DNA of 64,000 bases from NCBI RefSeq assembly GCF_001552375.1, contig NZ_BCRB01000008.1, forward strand, positions 1 through 64,000, written 5' to 3'. The notes under the pieces are model-generated. The model ran no database searches. It saw only the letters and a program-made list of their open reading frames with translations, and had not been told where the DNA came from. The position numbers and the translations under genes are program-made. Shown here one piece after another: positions 39,025-47,935 of the stretch (position 1 is its first letter; every line of letters starts with the position of its first letter). Source of the stretch: Cellulomonas iranensis NBRC 101100 = JCM 18110. GTDB lineage: Bacteria; Actinomycetota; Actinomycetes; Actinomycetales; Cellulomonadaceae.

Positions 39025-39114
39025 GACGGGCAGCCTAGTGCGCGCGGCCGCGCGGTCCGGGGCTGTCCGCGTGCCGGGCGGGCGCGCGGACGCCGCCGCA
39101 CGCCCGCGCGCGGG

Positions 39115-40332
39115 TCACGCGAGCAGCTCGGGGATCGAGGCGACGTACGCCTCGAGGTTGCGGCGCACCTCGGCGACCGAGTCGCCGCCGGTCTTCTCGA
39201 GCAGCGTCTGCGCGACGACCAGCGCGACCATCGCCTCGGCGACGACGGCCGCGGGCGGCACCGCGCACACGTCCGACCGCTGGTGGTGCGCGGTCACGGG
39301 CTCGCCCGTGGCGGTGTCCACGGTCGCGAGCGCGCGCGGCACGGTCGAGATCGGCTTCATCGCGGCGCGCACGCGCACGACCTCGCCGTTCGACATGCCG
39401 CCCTCGATGCCGCCGGCCCGGTTCGTGCGGCGCACGATCCGGCCCGACGCGTCGCGCTCGATCTCGTCGTGCGCCTGCGAGCCGCGCCGGGCCGCGGTGC
39501 GGAACCCGTCACCGACCTCGACGCCCTTGATCGCCTGGATGCCCATGAGCGCGGCCGCGAGCCGCGCGTCGAGGCGCCCGTCGGCCTGCACGTAGGTGCC
39601 GACGCCGGACGGCAGGCCGTGCACCAGCACCTCGACGACGCCGCCGAGCGTGTCGCCGTCCTTGTGGCACTGGTCGATCTCGGCGACCATCGCCGCGCTC
39701 GTGGCGGGGTCGAAGCACCGCACGGGGTCCGCGTCGAGCGCGGCCACGTCGTCGGGCGTGGGCACGGGCGCGTCGTCGGGCACGCCCACCGGTCCGATCG
39801 CGACGACGTGCGAGACGAGCCGCACGCCCGCCGCCTGCTCGAGGAACGCCGCGGCGACCGTGCCGAGCGCGACGCGCGTCGCGGTCTCGCGCGCGCTCGC
39901 GCGCTCGAGCACCGGCCGGGCGTCGTCGAAGCCGTACTTGCGCATGCCCACGAGGTCCGCGTGGCCCGGGCGGGGGCGCGTGAGCGGCCGGTTGCGGGCG
40001 ATCTCCCGCGCGTCACCGGTCCCGGCGTCGACCGTGAGCGCCTCGGGCGCCACCGGGTCCGCCGACATCACGTCCGACCACTTGGGCCACTCGGTGTTGC
40101 CGATCTCGACCGCGACCGGACCGCCCTGCGACAGCCCGTGCCGCACGCCCGCGAGCAGGCGCACCTCGTCCTGCTCGAACTTCATGCGCGCACCGCGGCC
40201 GTGGCCGAGGCGGCGGCGCGCGAGCGCGGCCCGGACGTCGGACGTCTCCACCCGCACGCCGGCGGGCAGACCGTCGAGGATGCCGACGAGCGCGGGACCG
40301 TGCGACTCGCCTGAGGTCAGCCAACGGAGCAT
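39115..40332 (-). CDS. aroC: chorismate synthase
   Basis: Last common step of aromatic synthesis, using reduced FMN, which ties it to the riboflavin operon. It has 405 residues. It begins [19 protein letters not shown] and shows [46 protein letters not shown] and [14 protein letters not shown], as well as [20 protein letters not shown] and [14 protein letters not shown]. The start is ATG at 40332. In most actinobacteria aroE is directly upstream; here the pilus genes separate them. Confidence 0.98.
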   Translation of the reverse strand: MLRWLTSGESHGPALVGILDGLPAGVRVETSDVRAALARRRLGHGRGARMKFEQDEVRLLAGVRHGLSQGGPVAVEIGNTEWPKWSDVMSADPVAPEALTVDAGTGDAREIARNRPLTRPRPGHADLVGMRKYGFDDARPVLERASARETATRVALGTVAAAFLEQAAGVRLVSHVVAIGPVGVPDDAPVPTPDDVAALDADPVRCFDPATSAAMVAEIDQCHKDGDTLGGVVEVLVHGLPSGVGTYVQADGRLDARLAAALMGIQAIKGVEVGDGFRTAARRGSQAHDEIERDASGRIVRRTNRAGGIEGGMSNGEVVRVRAAMKPISTVPRALATVDTATGEPVTAHHQRSDVCAVPPAAVVAEAMVALVVAQTLLEKTGGDSVAEVRRNLEAYVASIPELLA

Positions 40333-40390
40333 GCGGGGATCCTCCCACGCCCGCGACCCCGCAGCCCTCGGCCGCCCGCACCTCGGACGA

Positions 40391-40430
40391 CGACGCCCCG
40401 CCCACCCCGGGCGGGGCGGACGGGGCGTCG
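40391..40430 (-). terminator. terminator of the pilus operon after pilO
   Basis: Strong GC hairpin CGCCCCGCCC (40394-40403) with GGGCGGGGCG (40409-40418), plus an alternative outer pairing CGACGCCCCG/CGGGGCGTCG (40391-40400 and 40421-40430), 11 bp past the pilO stop and before aroC. Confidence 0.65.
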
Positions 40431-40440
40431 ACGGGTCGAC

Positions 40441-41205
40441 TCAGCCGAGGGGCACCATCGGGTTGCGGCCCTCGGGGCGCGTCGGCAGCGCCGGCTCCTC
40501 GGTCGCCTCCGGCGCGGGCGACGCCGTCGTGGTGTCCGGAAGGACGAACAGGTACCCGCTCACGTTGATCTCCAGGTCGCCGACCGCCGTCGCCGGCCGG
40601 CCACCGCCGGCCTCCGCGTCGCTCTGGCTGGCGCCCACGACCGACTCCACGACGTACAGGCGCTCGGTGCCGACCTGCAACGCGTCGAGGAAGGCACGCA
40701 CGTTCTCGTAGCCGCCGACGACCGTCATGCCCAGCGGGACGGACACGAGACCCGCGGGGGCCGCCGACGCCGGTGCGGCGGCGGCGTCGACGGCCGCGTC
40801 CTCACCGGTCGAGTCGCTCGTCGCGGCGTCGCTCGGTGCGGCTGCGACCTCCGGGACGAACGCGACGGGCGTCGACGGCGAGACGGTGAGCAGCGTCACC
40901 GCGTGCGTCGCCGCCAGCCCGTCGAGCTGGCGGAGGTAGCCCGCGAGGTCGTCGTCGCTCGGCACCGACGTGCGCAGGGTCGCGAGCTCGGCGCGGAAGG
41001 TGTCGATCTGCTCGAACTGCTCGCGCAGCACGCCGATGCGGTCGGTCAGCAGCGCGTTGTCCGCCTCGACCTGGTCGGCGGTCGTGCTCGTCTCGCCCGC
41101 GGCCGTGAGGACCGGTGAGATCGCGAGGAACCACGCCCCCACGAGCAGCAGGACGACGACGACACCCGCGCCGGCGATCCACGGTGTGGCCTTGCTCGAC
41201 CGCAT
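40441..41205 (-). CDS. pilO: PilO-like inner-membrane pilus assembly protein
   Basis: A protein of 254 residues. One N-terminal helix (WIAGAGVVVVLLLVGAWFLA) leads to a coiled coil (about 40-85, QVEADNALLTDRIGVLREQF) and a PilO-like ferredoxin-type domain (DLAGYLRQLDGLAATHAVTL, VPLGMTVVGGYENVRAFLDA). An Ala/Ser/Asp-rich linker (about 120-150) and a Pro/Glu-rich tail are additional. PilO forms a dimer with PilN and aligns the pilus machine with PilM. It is the last gene of the pilus operon, one base after pilN. Sequence identity in this family is low, so position supports the call. Confidence 0.85.
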   Translation of the reverse strand: MRSSKATPWIAGAGVVVVLLLVGAWFLAISPVLTAAGETSTTADQVEADNALLTDRIGVLREQFEQIDTFRAELATLRTSVPSDDDLAGYLRQLDGLAATHAVTLLTVSPSTPVAFVPEVAAAPSDAATSDSTGEDAAVDAAAAPASAAPAGLVSVPLGMTVVGGYENVRAFLDALQVGTERLYVVESVVGASQSDAEAGGGRPATAVGDLEINVSGYLFVLPDTTTASPAPEATEEPALPTRPEGRNPMVPLG

Positions 41206-41206
41206 G

Positions 41207-41908
41207 TCAGCTCTCCTCGGTGGTCGCGGCGAACCGCTGCGCGAGCGTCGTCGGCCCCATCTGGACGGTGGCCGAGAAGGTGTAGAAGGTCGTGCCGTCG
41301 ACCTCGGTGACCGCGATCGACGACACCCACGGGTCCTGCAGACCCGGCACGGACGCGAGCCCGTCGAGCATCGCGGCGGTGTCGGGGACCGTCGTCGACT
41401 GCCCCTGGAAGCTGAACGACGCGATGCTCGGCGCGTCCAGCGGGCTGGTCGACTGCGAGACCAGGCCCGTCGGTGACGGGCCGGTGGCGGCGAACGACTC
41501 GATGCGCACGCCGTCGGGGAGGACGGCGCTGACCGCGTCGAGGTACGGCAGCCACCGGATCTCGGTCGCGGTCGCGGTCTGGCGCGCGGCCGTGACCTGG
41601 TCGATCGCCCCGCGGACCTGCGGCACCTCGGCGTACTTGCGCTCCTCGGCCCGCAGCGCGATGGTCCGGCTCTCGGCGTCGGCGAGTCGGTCCTCCGCCG
41701 CGCTGCGGACGAAGACCGCCGAGACGTACGCCAGCGCGACGACCGCCACCGTCACGAGCAGCGCGACGACGAGCCACCGCTTGACGACCGCGAGCGAGCG
41801 CGCGGCGCGTACCTCGGGCGGCAGCAGGTTGACCTGGGGCAGGCCGGGCGTGAACGCGGCCGCGCCCTTCTTCTGGCGCGCGGGGGCGCGCAGCGTCTGG
41901 GCGCTCAT
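41207..41908 (-). CDS. pilN: PilN-like inner-membrane pilus assembly protein
   Basis: A protein of 233 residues. The cytoplasmic N-terminus contains the hallmark PQVNLLPPEVRAARSL, the PilM-binding INLLP motif. One membrane helix (RWLVVALLVTVAVVALAYVS) is followed by a coiled coil (AAEDRLADAESRTIALRAEE) and an alpha/beta domain with WLPYLDAVSAVLPDGVRIES. The start is ATG at 41908, overlapping the pilM stop as ATGA. With PilM and PilO it makes the platform beneath the pilus. Confidence 0.9.
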   Translation of the reverse strand: MSAQTLRAPARQKKGAAAFTPGLPQVNLLPPEVRAARSLAVVKRWLVVALLVTVAVVALAYVSAVFVRSAAEDRLADAESRTIALRAEERKYAEVPQVRGAIDQVTAARQTATATEIRWLPYLDAVSAVLPDGVRIESFAATGPSPTGLVSQSTSPLDAPSIASFSFQGQSTTVPDTAAMLDGLASVPGLQDPWVSSIAVTEVDGTTFYTFSATVQMGPTTLAQRFAATTEES

Positions 41909-42969
41909 GCGGCGACTCCGTAGGCGAGGCCGACGGGAAGGGCGACGGTGGACTCCGCGCCCTGCACGACGGTGCGGTCGAGGTTCTTGCCGAGCCGGAA
42001 CCCGGCGACGGGGTCGCCCAGGCCGGCGGGGAGACGGGTGCTGCTCGAGAGGAACTGCCCCAGCCCGGACAGGTGCGCGCCGCCACCGGTGACGACGAGC
42101 GACTCGATCGCCCGCCCGGGGTGGTTCGACGCGTAGTAGACGAACGTGTTGCGGATCGACTCGACGAGCGTGCGCGTCGCCTCGACGATGGCCTCGGCCG
42201 CGGCCTCGTGCCCCGGCGGCGGGGAGAAGCCCAGGCCCAGCGTGCGCTTGACCTGGTCCGCCTCGGGCTGCGAGACCTGCAGCGCCGCCGCGACGGCGTC
42301 GGTGATGTTCTGACCGCCCGACGGCAGCACGCGCACGAGCTTGGGGGTGCCGTGGTCGGCGACGACGACGTTGGTGAGCCGCGCACCGATGTCGACGAAC
42401 GCGACGACGTGCTCGGCGTACTCGCCGCGGCACAGCGCGCGCAGCAACGCGAATCCGTTGAGGTCGACCATCACCGGGCGCAGCCCCGCCCCCTCGACCG
42501 CGAGGACGTTCGCGGCGACGGTGTCCCGCTGCGCGGCCACGAGCATGCCGTGCACGCGGCGCCCGGTGTCGCCGTCGGACTCCCCCGTCACGTGGAAGTC
42601 CAGCAGCGCCTCCGACGACGCGACGGGCAGCAGCTCCTGCACCTGGAACGGCAGCGACGCCTTCAGCTGGTTGGCCGGCATCCACGGCAGCTCGAGCTCA
42701 CGCACGACGACGCGCTGGTTGCCCACGCCGATGACGACGTCCTTCGACGAGAAGCCACCGCGCGACCACATGCCCCGGATCGCGTCCGACACGACGCGCG
42801 GGTCGACGACCTCACCCTCGCGCACCGCGCCGGGCGGCAAGGGGGCGACCGCTGCGTGCAGCAACGTGGGCGAGACGGTCCCGGCGGGCCCGCCCGACCC
42901 GAACTCCACCTCGACAGCACGCACCGCGGTGGTGCCGATGTCGAGGCCGATCACACGCGATGAGGCCAC
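41905..42969 (-). CDS. pilM: PilM, actin-like pilus assembly ATPase
   Basis: Cytoplasmic actin-fold protein of 354 residues that binds the PilN tail. The phosphate motifs are RVIGLDIGTTAVRAVEVE and AFVDIGARLTNVVVADHG, with ESLVVTGGGAHLSGLGQFLS for the adenosine site. Also seen are VREGEVVDPRVVSDAIRGMW and PFQVQELLPVASSEALLDFH. The GTG at 42969 was chosen, with AAGGACC upstream. It is separated from pilD by 81 bp with no clear signal. Confidence 0.93.
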   Translation of the reverse strand: MASSRVIGLDIGTTAVRAVEVEFGSGGPAGTVSPTLLHAAVAPLPPGAVREGEVVDPRVVSDAIRGMWSRGGFSSKDVVIGVGNQRVVVRELELPWMPANQLKASLPFQVQELLPVASSEALLDFHVTGESDGDTGRRVHGMLVAAQRDTVAANVLAVEGAGLRPVMVDLNGFALLRALCRGEYAEHVVAFVDIGARLTNVVVADHGTPKLVRVLPSGGQNITDAVAAALQVSQPEADQVKRTLGLGFSPPPGHEAAAEAIVEATRTLVESIRNTFVYYASNHPGRAIESLVVTGGGAHLSGLGQFLSSSTRLPAGLGDPVAGFRLGKNLDRTVVQGAESTVALPVGLAYGVAA

Positions 42970-43050
42970 TGGAGGTCCTTCCGGGAGTCCGTCCGTACGA
43001 GGCACTCATCGGCACGAGCGCCGCACCTCTTGAGGGCGCGACGCCGCGGG

Positions 43051-43836
43051 TCACAGCAGTCCGACATACCACCCTGCGACGGCGGGGCCGGCGACGAGGC
43101 CGACGGCGACGCCCAGGAGCATCCAGGGGCCGAACGGCAGCGTGGACTTGCGCCCCGCGCGGCGCAGCACGACCAGCGCGACCCCGTACACGCCCCCCAG
43201 CAGGAAGGCGGCGAACGCCCCCACCACGACGGCGGACCACCCGACCCACCCGAGGTAGAGGCCGAGCACGCCCGAGAGCTTGACGTCGCCCAGCCCCATG
43301 CCGGCGGGGTAGACGACCCGCAGGACGACGTAGAACACGAGCAGGGCGACGCCCGCGAGCACCGCGCGCAGCAGCGCCGAGAAGTCCGACGGTCCCCCCG
43401 GGTTCGCGCTCGCCAGGGCGAGCAGCACGAACGCCAAGGGGTACGACGGCAGGACGATCGCGTTTGGCAGCCGACGCACGTCGACGTCGATGAGGAACAG
43501 TGCGACCGAGACGGCGGCGAGGTACCAGAACGCGGGCAGCGCCCAGGACGCGCCGAGCCACCCCACGACGAGCGCGAACAGCACGCTCGTCGTCGCCTCC
43601 ACGAGCGGGTACCGCACGCTGATGGGGGCGTCGCAGTCGCGGCACCGCCCGCGCAGCAGGAGCCACGACACGACGGGCACGTTGTCGCGCGGACGGATCG
43701 GGTGCCCGCACGCCGGGCACGCGCTCGGCGGTCGCACCACCGACTCGTCCCGCGGCACGCGCCAGACGACGACGTTGAGGAACGAGCCGACGGCGAGACC
43801 GAGCACGGCCGCGACGACCACGAGCAGCGCTGTCAT
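43051..43836 (-). CDS. pilD: PilD prepilin peptidase / N-methyltransferase
   Basis: Membrane aspartyl protease of 261 residues that cleaves prepilin leaders after Gly and methylates the new N-terminus. It shows VGSFLNVVVWRVPRDESVV, the two zinc-binding CxxC pairs (CPACGHPIRPRDNVPVVSW and CRDC), and catalytic Asp residues in LIDVDVRRLPNAIV and GMGLGDVKLSG. About eight hydrophobic segments are present. The start is ATG at 43836. It processes the five pilin-like proteins encoded just upstream. Confidence 0.96.
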   Translation of the reverse strand: MTALLVVVAAVLGLAVGSFLNVVVWRVPRDESVVRPPSACPACGHPIRPRDNVPVVSWLLLRGRCRDCDAPISVRYPLVEATTSVLFALVVGWLGASWALPAFWYLAAVSVALFLIDVDVRRLPNAIVLPSYPLAFVLLALASANPGGPSDFSALLRAVLAGVALLVFYVVLRVVYPAGMGLGDVKLSGVLGLYLGWVGWSAVVVGAFAAFLLGGVYGVALVVLRRAGRKSTLPFGPWMLLGVAVGLVAGPAVAGWYVGLL

Positions 43837-43852
43837 GGCAGAGGATCCTGCC

Positions 43853-45409
43853 TCATCCGCCCCGGCTCTCGAGGTAGTTGCCCACGGACGCACTGACCTT
43901 CTCGGGCGGGGCGTTCCACTTCTGGTCGATGCCGCCGTTGCAGTCCGCGAGCACCATCTTCGACCAGTTGGCCTCCTCGAACCCGTCCCCGAGCCCGATG
44001 CACTTGGTCTGCATGCCCTTCGGCATGAACGTGAAGCTGGTCTGGTAGTTCCCCGTGTCGCCCGACCGGATCCAGCGCTGGTTCTGGGCCGAGTCGCTGC
44101 ACCTCGTCAGCTTGGGGTACAGCGTCGTGGCGGACGCGGTGAGGCAGTAGGTGTTGCTCGGGGCCGTGCTGTTGTTCACACGCACGACGATCTGGGTCTC
44201 GACGGTCGTCGCGCCGCCGGTCGGCTCCGAGTAGTACCACTTGTGGTTCCACTCGAGGTTGCTGCCGCCCGACGGGTCCTGCTTGCACGGGTAGATGATC
44301 ATGTGCTCGAAGTTGACGTCGAGGCGGGTCACGTCGAAGCAGCGACCGAACTCGAGGAAGTTCACGATCTGGTTCGTGCTCGGGCCAGCGGCACCGGCAC
44401 CGACCGCCGGGTCCGGGTTGAACGACCCCCAGTCCTGCTTGTCCGAGCAGCTTCCCGTGTAGAGCTTGCTGTTCAGCGGCGTGCCCGAGGACCGCAGGCA
44501 GAACGCGCCGTAGTTCGTGATCGCGGTGTTCTCACCCTTGAAGCGCGCACCGGCCTCCCAGCTCCACAGCTGGTTCCACCGTGACGAGCTCGTGGCGGCG
44601 GCGCACTCCCGCAGGTAGGCCAACGTGAGGCTGGACGTGTTGGTCGAGGGGCCCGTGATGCACAGCGGCGGTCCCGAGCCGGGCAGCGTCGTGATGGCCA
44701 GCTTGATCTGGTAGTCCTTGTCGTACACCCACAGCTCGCGGTCGTCGTCGACGCCGCACTGGTCGACGCGCACGTAGCTGACGGTCGACCCGGCCGTCGT
44801 GCCGTCCGCGCGCAGGCAGTACTTGGACTCGTAGCTGTACAGGCGCCCGCCCACCACGTTGGTGCTCGTCGTGTTGAACCGGTAGATGCTCGACATCGTC
44901 CGCACGGCGTCGTCCTGCCCGAGCGTGGCCCCCGTCGGCGCGTCACCCGTGGACGTGATGTACGCGAACAGCGGCTGCAGCGTGGTCCCGCTGCCGGGCA
45001 CGCACGACAGCTTCTTCGAGTTCAGCCACGACTCGCTCTGACCCGCCGGGTTGTCGCGGTAGTACCGGACCGTGACCTTGTAGCCCAGGTCGCCACCGGG
45101 CGTCGCGACCGTCCCCTCCAACGCGCAGGGCAGCTTGCGGATGTCGCCGTAGACCGCCCCGACGAAGTCCTCGCTCCCCAGCGCCGTCCGCACCGAGCTC
45201 AACGCCGTCTCGATGCCGGCCTCGGCCGCGTAGACGGTCTGCGTGCTCTTGCGCTGGAACTGCGTCGGCATCGCCTGCGAGAGCACGAGCCCAAGCACGA
45301 GGATGCTCAGGGTCGTCAGGATCAGCGCGAGCATGATCGCGCTGAGCATCGCGATGCCCTCGTCGCCGCCCCGCCGCAGGTCGTCGCACGCCCTCCGGAT
45401 CGTCCTCAC
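43853..45409 (-). CDS. PilX-like minor pilin fused to two ricin-type beta-trefoil lectin domains
   Basis: A 518-residue protein. The N-terminus has a basic leader ending in GGDEG, then a hydrophobic helix (about 19-45, SAIMLALILTTLSILVLGLV) and TVYAAEAGIETALSSVRTAL, typical of PilX/GspK-like minor pilins; Glu at +5 is absent. From about residue 190, six Cys...Cys...Trp repeats occur: C198/C218/W227, C250/C269/W282, C304/C321/W327, C357/C375/W391, C422/C437/W446 and C470/C490/W498. The last reads LADCNGGIDQKW, the ricin B (QxW) signature. Six repeats make two beta-trefoils of three. Such domains bind galactose, xylan or similar sugars in other proteins. The start is GTG at 45409, overlapping pilW. 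A role as a sugar-binding pilus tip is inferred. Confidence 0.85.
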   Translation of the reverse strand: MRTIRRACDDLRRGGDEGIAMLSAIMLALILTTLSILVLGLVLSQAMPTQFQRKSTQTVYAAEAGIETALSSVRTALGSEDFVGAVYGDIRKLPCALEGTVATPGGDLGYKVTVRYYRDNPAGQSESWLNSKKLSCVPGSGTTLQPLFAYITSTGDAPTGATLGQDDAVRTMSSIYRFNTTSTNVVGGRLYSYESKYCLRADGTTAGSTVSYVRVDQCGVDDDRELWVYDKDYQIKLAITTLPGSGPPLCITGPSTNTSSLTLAYLRECAAATSSSRWNQLWSWEAGARFKGENTAITNYGAFCLRSSGTPLNSKLYTGSCSDKQDWGSFNPDPAVGAGAAGPSTNQIVNFLEFGRCFDVTRLDVNFEHMIIYPCKQDPSGGSNLEWNHKWYYSEPTGGATTVETQIVVRVNNSTAPSNTYCLTASATTLYPKLTRCSDSAQNQRWIRSGDTGNYQTSFTFMPKGMQTKCIGLGDGFEEANWSKMVLADCNGGIDQKWNAPPEKVSASVGNYLESRGG

Positions 45410-46080
45410 GGCCTGCCTCCTGCCATGCACACCGGGATGTCGCTGACCCCGGGCGTGCTCGTGTCGCTGTTGGTCAGGGACCCGGTCGAGCTGTTGCGCG
45501 CGACGAAGACCGTGCGCTGCTCGACCGGGTTGCCGAGCGTGCTGTCCCCCGCCCGCAGCCGCACGACGAGCCGCTGGCGCGGGTTGTCCTCCGTCGCCTT
45601 GAGCAGCTGGAACGGGTAGTTCGCCGTCACGCCGTCGGCGGGCGGCTGCACGTCCGAGACGACCGTCCCGAACGCCGGCACCGCGACGCCCACGCAGTCC
45701 TCCCAGCTGCGCCGGTCGAGCGTGCCCGCGGTGGGGTCCCACCGCCACTGCGTGCACGTGGCCCTTCCCGTGGCCGAGACGGTCGCCGACACGCGGAACT
45801 CGACGTAGCGGCGGCCCTGCGCCCCGTCACCGGGGAAGTTCACGGCCTCGGCGTACCGCACCTGCCGGTCGAGCCGCTGGAACGCGGTCCGGAGCCCGTC
45901 GTTCGCGGTCACGGTGACGTCCGCGCGCACCGTGCTGCGGCTCATCATCACGACCCCGCCCATGACGACGGCCACGAGCACGGTGAAGATCCCCATCGAG
46001 ACGATGAGCTCGACGAGCGTGATCCCGGCGTCGCGGGTCGACGTGGTGGTGTCGCGGTCGCGTCCGTGGCCTCCGGTCAC
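45406..46080 (-). CDS. PilW-like minor pilin
   Basis: A protein of 224 residues with a type III/IV prepilin leader: charged TSTRDAG, cleavage after Gly, then ITLVELIVSMGIFTVLVAVV with Glu at +5. The rest is a globular domain with DGLRTAFQRLDRQVRYAEAV, a motif common in PilW/GspJ-like minor pilins, and one Cys pair (about residues 112 and 131, CTQWRWD and DCVGVAVP). Minor pilins of this kind prime assembly and sit at the fibre tip. The start is GTG at 46080; two bases separate it from the preceding stop, and it overlaps the lectin gene by four. Confidence 0.85.
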   Translation of the reverse strand: MTGGHGRDRDTTTSTRDAGITLVELIVSMGIFTVLVAVVMGGVVMMSRSTVRADVTVTANDGLRTAFQRLDRQVRYAEAVNFPGDGAQGRRYVEFRVSATVSATGRATCTQWRWDPTAGTLDRRSWEDCVGVAVPAFGTVVSDVQPPADGVTANYPFQLLKATEDNPRQRLVVRLRAGDSTLGNPVEQRTVFVARNSSTGSLTNSDTSTPGVSDIPVCMAGGRP

Positions 46081-46082
46081 CG

Positions 46083-47900
46083 CTACTTCACCACGATCGT
46101 GATCGTCTTGACCTCGGAGACGACCGCCGGGTCCGACGGGCTCGCCAGCTGGTAGCGCATCGTGCACGTCCCGGCCTTCTTGTTGGTCGTGCGGATCTTG
46201 ATGATCCCGTTGTGGTACTCCTGGCCGCCCGGATCGACGACGCACGACGGGAACGCCCCGTCGACCAGCTTGACGGTGCCGCTGAAGTTCGTCGGGGCCA
46301 TGCCCGGCTGGTTCTTGAGGTCGATGCGCGCCTCGTTGACGCCCGTGCGGACCTGGTAGGTGAAGTCCACCGCCACGGGCACGATCCGCAGCGTCACGGT
46401 CTTCACCGCGGAGCCCTGCCCACCCTCGGGGTCGAACACGCGGTACTGGAACGTCCACGTGCCGAGCGTGTTGGTCTGCGCGGCGTACAGGAACCGCGTG
46501 CCGCGCTTGTAGTTGCTCATGTTGACGTTCCGGACCCCGAGCGGCCCGTCGATCTTCAGCTGGCCCTGGTTCACGGACATCGACACGATCTCGTACAGGT
46601 AGCCCTCGGGGTTGCCCGTCTTGCCGAGCATGTCGATGTCGAAGTCCGTGAGCGACATGGTCGCGGGCACGTTCGCGACGAAGTCGGAGACGAGGGGCGG
46701 CGCGTAGTTCGTGACGACCACGGTCACGACCGCCTGCGTCGAGTCGGACGTCCCGTCGGTGAAGTGGTACCGGAACGTGTACGTCCCGTCGGTGGCCGCA
46801 CGGAAGTCGACCGTGCGCCCGCCGTTGCTGAGGTTCACCGACGCGCCCGTGGGCGGCGTGTCGATCACGACGGCCGTCGGCGTGCCGAGGTCGTTGTCGA
46901 GGACCGGGATCGTGACGACCTGGTTCCGGATCGCCGAGGCGGTGTCGTCGCGCGCCTTGCCGGTCACGGTCACGCGCACGGTCGCGACGTCGGACATGTG
47001 CCCGGCGCGGTCCTTGAGCTGGTACGTGAACGTCGCCACGCCGGAACGGTTCGGTGGGGCGGTGTAGCGCAGCTGACCCGTGGTCGGCGCGGGCGCCACC
47101 GTCCCGAACGTCGGGGCGGTCACGTTCACGACGGGGTTGCTGGTCACGGGGCCCAGCACGTCGTTGAGCAGCACCGGGACGTCCACCCACTCGCCGACCG
47201 GGACGGACGTGTTGTCGTCGACGGCGATCGGCCGGGTCGTGTTGTTCCAGACGATGTCCTCGTTGGGGTCCACGAGCGACTGCGTCTGGTACGTGCAGGT
47301 GCCGCCGCAGCTGCCCGTCAGGTCGGGCCACTGCACGAGCGCCATCACGCGCAGCAGGCGCACGGTGTTCGCGGGCGTCACGGCGGGCGGCGTCGCACCG
47401 GCGCCGGTGCGCGTGCAGTCCTGGCTCGCGCCGCCGGTGGGCCGGTAGCACGTCCCGATGAGGATGGTCGACGTGTACTCGACCTTGTCGAGGACCGTGG
47501 TCCGCGTGATCGGCACCGCCGGGGCGGCGCCCGTCGCGGGCTGCGGGTCCCACGCGGGGTAGGTCTGGTCGAGCCCGTCGAGCCCCGCGGCCTGCGCGGC
47601 TGCCCAAGCCTGCTCGACGGCGGCCTGCGGGCGGTCGCGCAGCAGGCCGGAGAACTGGTGCGGCCCCTTGGTCACGGGCTTCGCGCTGACCGCGAACGCG
47701 TCCTCCATGGACTCGTTCGCGACCGTCACCGCGGACTGCGTGCGGGACTGGTGCGTGATCGAGCGGGTCCCGTTGACGAAGAAGTAGAGCGCCGTGGACG
47801 CCACGATGCCGACGATCGCGAGGGCGGCGATGACCTCGACGAGGGTGAAGCCGTCGTCGACCGGGCGGTGCGTGCGGTGCGCGATGCGGGTGGCGCTCAC
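46083..47900 (-). CDS. PilV-like minor pilin with large Ig/cadherin-like C-terminal region
   Basis: A 605-residue protein, three to four times the size of ordinary minor pilins. The leader RTHRPVDDG is followed by FTLVEVIAALAIVGIVAS (Glu at +5), the pilin helix to about 42. A pilin-like part runs to about 215. From about 224 there are successive beta-domains: IAVDDNTSVPVGEWVDVPVL with NDVLG and RSGVATFTYQLKDRAG (about 224-313), then DDTASAIRNQVVTIPVLDND (about 318-410), a domain with VFDPEGGQGSAVKTVTL (about 411-510) and a C-terminal one with a Cys pair (about 510-605). The VxVLxND...FTYxxxD pattern is that of bacterial Ig/cadherin-like adhesin repeats. The GTG at 47900 has GGAGG five bases upstream. 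Stalk or adhesin function is inferred. Confidence 0.83.
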   Translation of the reverse strand: MSATRIAHRTHRPVDDGFTLVEVIAALAIVGIVASTALYFFVNGTRSITHQSRTQSAVTVANESMEDAFAVSAKPVTKGPHQFSGLLRDRPQAAVEQAWAAAQAAGLDGLDQTYPAWDPQPATGAAPAVPITRTTVLDKVEYTSTILIGTCYRPTGGASQDCTRTGAGATPPAVTPANTVRLLRVMALVQWPDLTGSCGGTCTYQTQSLVDPNEDIVWNNTTRPIAVDDNTSVPVGEWVDVPVLLNDVLGPVTSNPVVNVTAPTFGTVAPAPTTGQLRYTAPPNRSGVATFTYQLKDRAGHMSDVATVRVTVTGKARDDTASAIRNQVVTIPVLDNDLGTPTAVVIDTPPTGASVNLSNGGRTVDFRAATDGTYTFRYHFTDGTSDSTQAVVTVVVTNYAPPLVSDFVANVPATMSLTDFDIDMLGKTGNPEGYLYEIVSMSVNQGQLKIDGPLGVRNVNMSNYKRGTRFLYAAQTNTLGTWTFQYRVFDPEGGQGSAVKTVTLRIVPVAVDFTYQVRTGVNEARIDLKNQPGMAPTNFSGTVKLVDGAFPSCVVDPGGQEYHNGIIKIRTTNKKAGTCTMRYQLASPSDPAVVSEVKTITIVVK

Positions 47901-47935
47901 GTGCTCCTCCAACGAAGACCGAGCCGTACAGGGAA

